Below are positions 62,783-64,000 of a stretch of 64,000 nucleotides of DNA, piece after piece. Positions within the stretch are counted from its first letter, which is position 1, and each line of letters begins with the position of its first letter. Below the pieces are notes generated by a model. The model searched no databases. It saw nothing but the letters and a program-made list of their open reading frames with translations, and had not been told where the DNA came from. Both the position numbers and the translations under genes were made by a program. The DNA is from Erythrobacter litoralis (GTDB lineage Bacteria; Pseudomonadota; Alphaproteobacteria; Sphingomonadales; Sphingomonadaceae). Where the stretch lies: the NCBI RefSeq assembly GCF_029760855.1, contig NZ_SOSI01000003.1, positions 186,001 through 250,000 of the forward strand. Direction: 5' to 3'.

Positions 62783-63190
62783 TTACTCCGCCGCTTCAGC
62801 GCTATCGTCGGTCTGGCTCGCCGTGCCCGAAGCATGATCGAGCGCCTTACGAATAACCGTGTCGGAATTGCATGGCTTCGCGACGCGCGGCGCGTCCAAG
62901 GAACGAATGCGTTCGTTCTGGCGGTCAAGATCGCCAGAGTGAATGATATATGGGATTCCACGCAGATCCAGTTCGCGGGCGATCGGAACGCATGTATCGT
63001 TTCCCGTAAGGCTGACATCAAGGACTGCACAGTCAGGACGATCTCGTTCGATCATTTGTAGCGCAGTTTCGACATTGGTCGCCGCAAGGCACGATAAACC
63101 CGCATCTTCTGCCGCAAATTCCAAATCCATGAGGATCAAAGGTTCGTCGTCGACCAAAAGGATTTTCTTGATACCATCTTCTCCGACCAT
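62783..63190 (-). CDS. Single-domain response regulator
   Basis: A 135-residue CheY-like receiver with no output domain. The acidic pocket is Asp14-Asp15, the phospho-acceptor Asp58 in AVLDVSL, the switch Ser85 in IIHSGD and the lysine Lys105 in VAKPCN. It is 2 nt after the LOV histidine kinase stop, so the kinase is its likely donor. In Caulobacter the similar pair LovK-LovR feeds the PhyR-NepR-EcfG general stress pathway; the same role here is an inference. Confidence 0.92.
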   Translation of the reverse strand: MVGEDGIKKILLVDDEPLILMDLEFAAEDAGLSCLAATNVETALQMIERDRPDCAVLDVSLTGNDTCVPIARELDLRGIPYIIHSGDLDRQNERIRSLDAPRVAKPCNSDTVIRKALDHASGTASQTDDSAEAAE

Positions 63191-63192
63191 CT

Positions 63193-64000
63193 TTACGCTT
63201 TCAATCTAACATCGGCCTCGAACCCGGAGGCATTCCAGCGACGTTCTATCGATCCATTGCCAGCACGCAGGAGACGATCGACGATTTGCGTGCCCGCCCC
63301 TTTCGCAGGGTCACTGTCCAAAATTGGCGGCCCTCCCAGTTCCGTCCAATGGAGCTCCAGAACGTCTTCGTCGACGCGGTCCCACGATATCCGCACCCGT
63401 CCTGACCCATTGCTCCATGCGCCAAAGCGCTCGGCATTGTCCGCCAATTCGTGCAGCATCAGGCCCATCATCGAAATCGTACTGAAACTTACCAGAGCTT
63501 CAGGACCTACCAGATCGAGATCGTTCTGTTCCGCATAAGGCGCTAGGATCGCTTCGATCGCACCGCTGACCTCTATGTACCCGGTCGACGCCTCATCCAG
63601 TGTCGTCTCATAGGCGCGACCGAGAGCCTGGATCCGCTGCACCATTTCCGATGCTTCGCTCTCAACTCCGCGTACCCTGCCGGTGACGTTTACGATCCCG
63701 GCAATGACGGCGAACATGTTCTTCATCCGATGCGAAAGCTCGCGCGCCATTTCCTTTGCGTGCAGTTTTTCCGCGCGGGACGCCCTGACTTCCGAAACGT
63801 CCCACTGGCTTCCGAAAAAATAAATCAGTTTGCCGCTGTCGTCGTAGATGGGGCCAACATGCAGAGCGTTCCAGAACGTGCTGCCATCCTTGCGGTAGTT
63901 CAGCAGTTCAACGACGATGACCTGCTCGTCTTCGATCGACTGCCGTACTCGATCCAATTGTTCGGGATCGGTTTCCGGACCTTGCAGAAACCGGCAATTG
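63193..64000 (-). CDS. LOV-domain HWE-type histidine kinase (3' part, runs off the window)
   Basis: The last 269 codons are visible. The second complete codon is the photoactive cysteine of a LOV domain (NCRFLQG, Cys at 63994-63996), and the rest of the LOV core follows (NYRKDGSTFWNALHV, GKLIYFFGSQWDVS). A helix leads to the HWE/HisKA_2 dimerisation domain with the phospho-histidine in ELSHRMKNMFAVI (63730-63732). The ATP-binding domain has MLHELADNAERFGA and GAGTQIVDRLLR. Blue light forms a flavin-cysteine bond that changes kinase activity. Erythrobacter litoralis has closely similar soluble LOV kinases (EL346/EL368 type). Confidence 0.93.
   Translation of the reverse strand, partial: NCRFLQGPETDPEQLDRVRQSIEDEQVIVVELLNYRKDGSTFWNALHVGPIYDDSGKLIYFFGSQWDVSEVRASRAEKLHAKEMARELSHRMKNMFAVIAGIVNVTGRVRGVESEASEMVQRIQALGRAYETTLDEASTGYIEVSGAIEAILAPYAEQNDLDLVGPEALVSFSTISMMGLMLHELADNAERFGAWSNGSGRVRISWDRVDEDVLELHWTELGGPPILDSDPAKGAGTQIVDRLLRAGNGSIERRWNASGFEADVRLKA

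Overview
The window looks like chromosome from a GC-rich alphaproteobacterium of the Sphingomonadales, most likely an Erythrobacteraceae (Erythrobacter/Qipengyuania/Altererythrobacter type). Evidence is the pair of ~1000-residue TonB receptors, the alphaproteobacterial SspB, the ybgC-tolQRAB-pal block, a LOV-HWE light-sensing kinase of the Erythrobacter kind, EcfG-like promoter motifs, and the short REP-like repeats built on CCCGGCCTGCGCCGGG and CCCTTCG...CGAAGGG. This assignment is inference; no rRNA or phylogenetic marker was compared. No tRNA, rRNA, CRISPR array, insertion sequence or prophage was recognised.

Layout. (1) 1-13,620: an accessory uptake and ester-hydrolysis locus. It holds two TonB receptors, a Spinster-like MFS carrier (cut by the left edge), a lipoprotein type-B carboxylesterase, a Tat-exported type-B carboxylesterase, a TetR regulator, a Tat-exported MmgE/PrpD-family protein and a secreted DUF3089 hydrolase. 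The parts fit import of an esterified organic compound across the outer membrane, de-esterification in the periplasm and inner-membrane uptake of a product. The substrate cannot be read from sequence. (2) 13,666-28,160: DUF427, M16 and M1 peptidases, a divergent Mfd-like translocase beside a broken BioF-like gene, the (p)ppGpp enzyme Rsh with a glyoxalase-fold partner, hemF, pdeM and an AT-richer orphan. (3) 28,300-34,750: infC with an apparent AUA start, DUF547, a lipoprotein, a CDF metal exporter, a Cys/Met-type PLP enzyme behind a structured leader, ATP-grasp and PilZ proteins. (4) 34,800-43,640: a J-domain protein, the Tol-Pal operon, then hinT-hisE-hisF-orf-hisA-hisH-hisB (genes listed by coordinate; both transcribed leftward). 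(5) 43,750-47,230: sspB, a basic orphan, gmk overlapping a membrane HTH regulator, and a lipoprotein. (6) 47,335-56,800: an acyl-CoA catabolic cluster with three acyl-CoA dehydrogenases, two SDRs, a GPH-type carrier, a zinc alcohol dehydrogenase and an ACAD10/11-like phosphotransferase, followed by dapD. (7) 57,740-61,080: a tightly overlapping rightward operon of eight small proteins (six DUF families among them) meeting a leftward SWIB-PEBP pair; each has an EcfG-like promoter match upstream. (8) 61,320-64,000: a lipoprotein S41 protease, then a single-domain response regulator and a LOV histidine kinase cut by the right edge just past its photoactive cysteine.

The most interesting parts are the exported ester-degradation locus with a Tat-targeted PrpD protein, the small-protein stress-like operon next to the LOV kinase, the pseudoknot-capable leader before the PLP enzyme, and the AUA start of infC.
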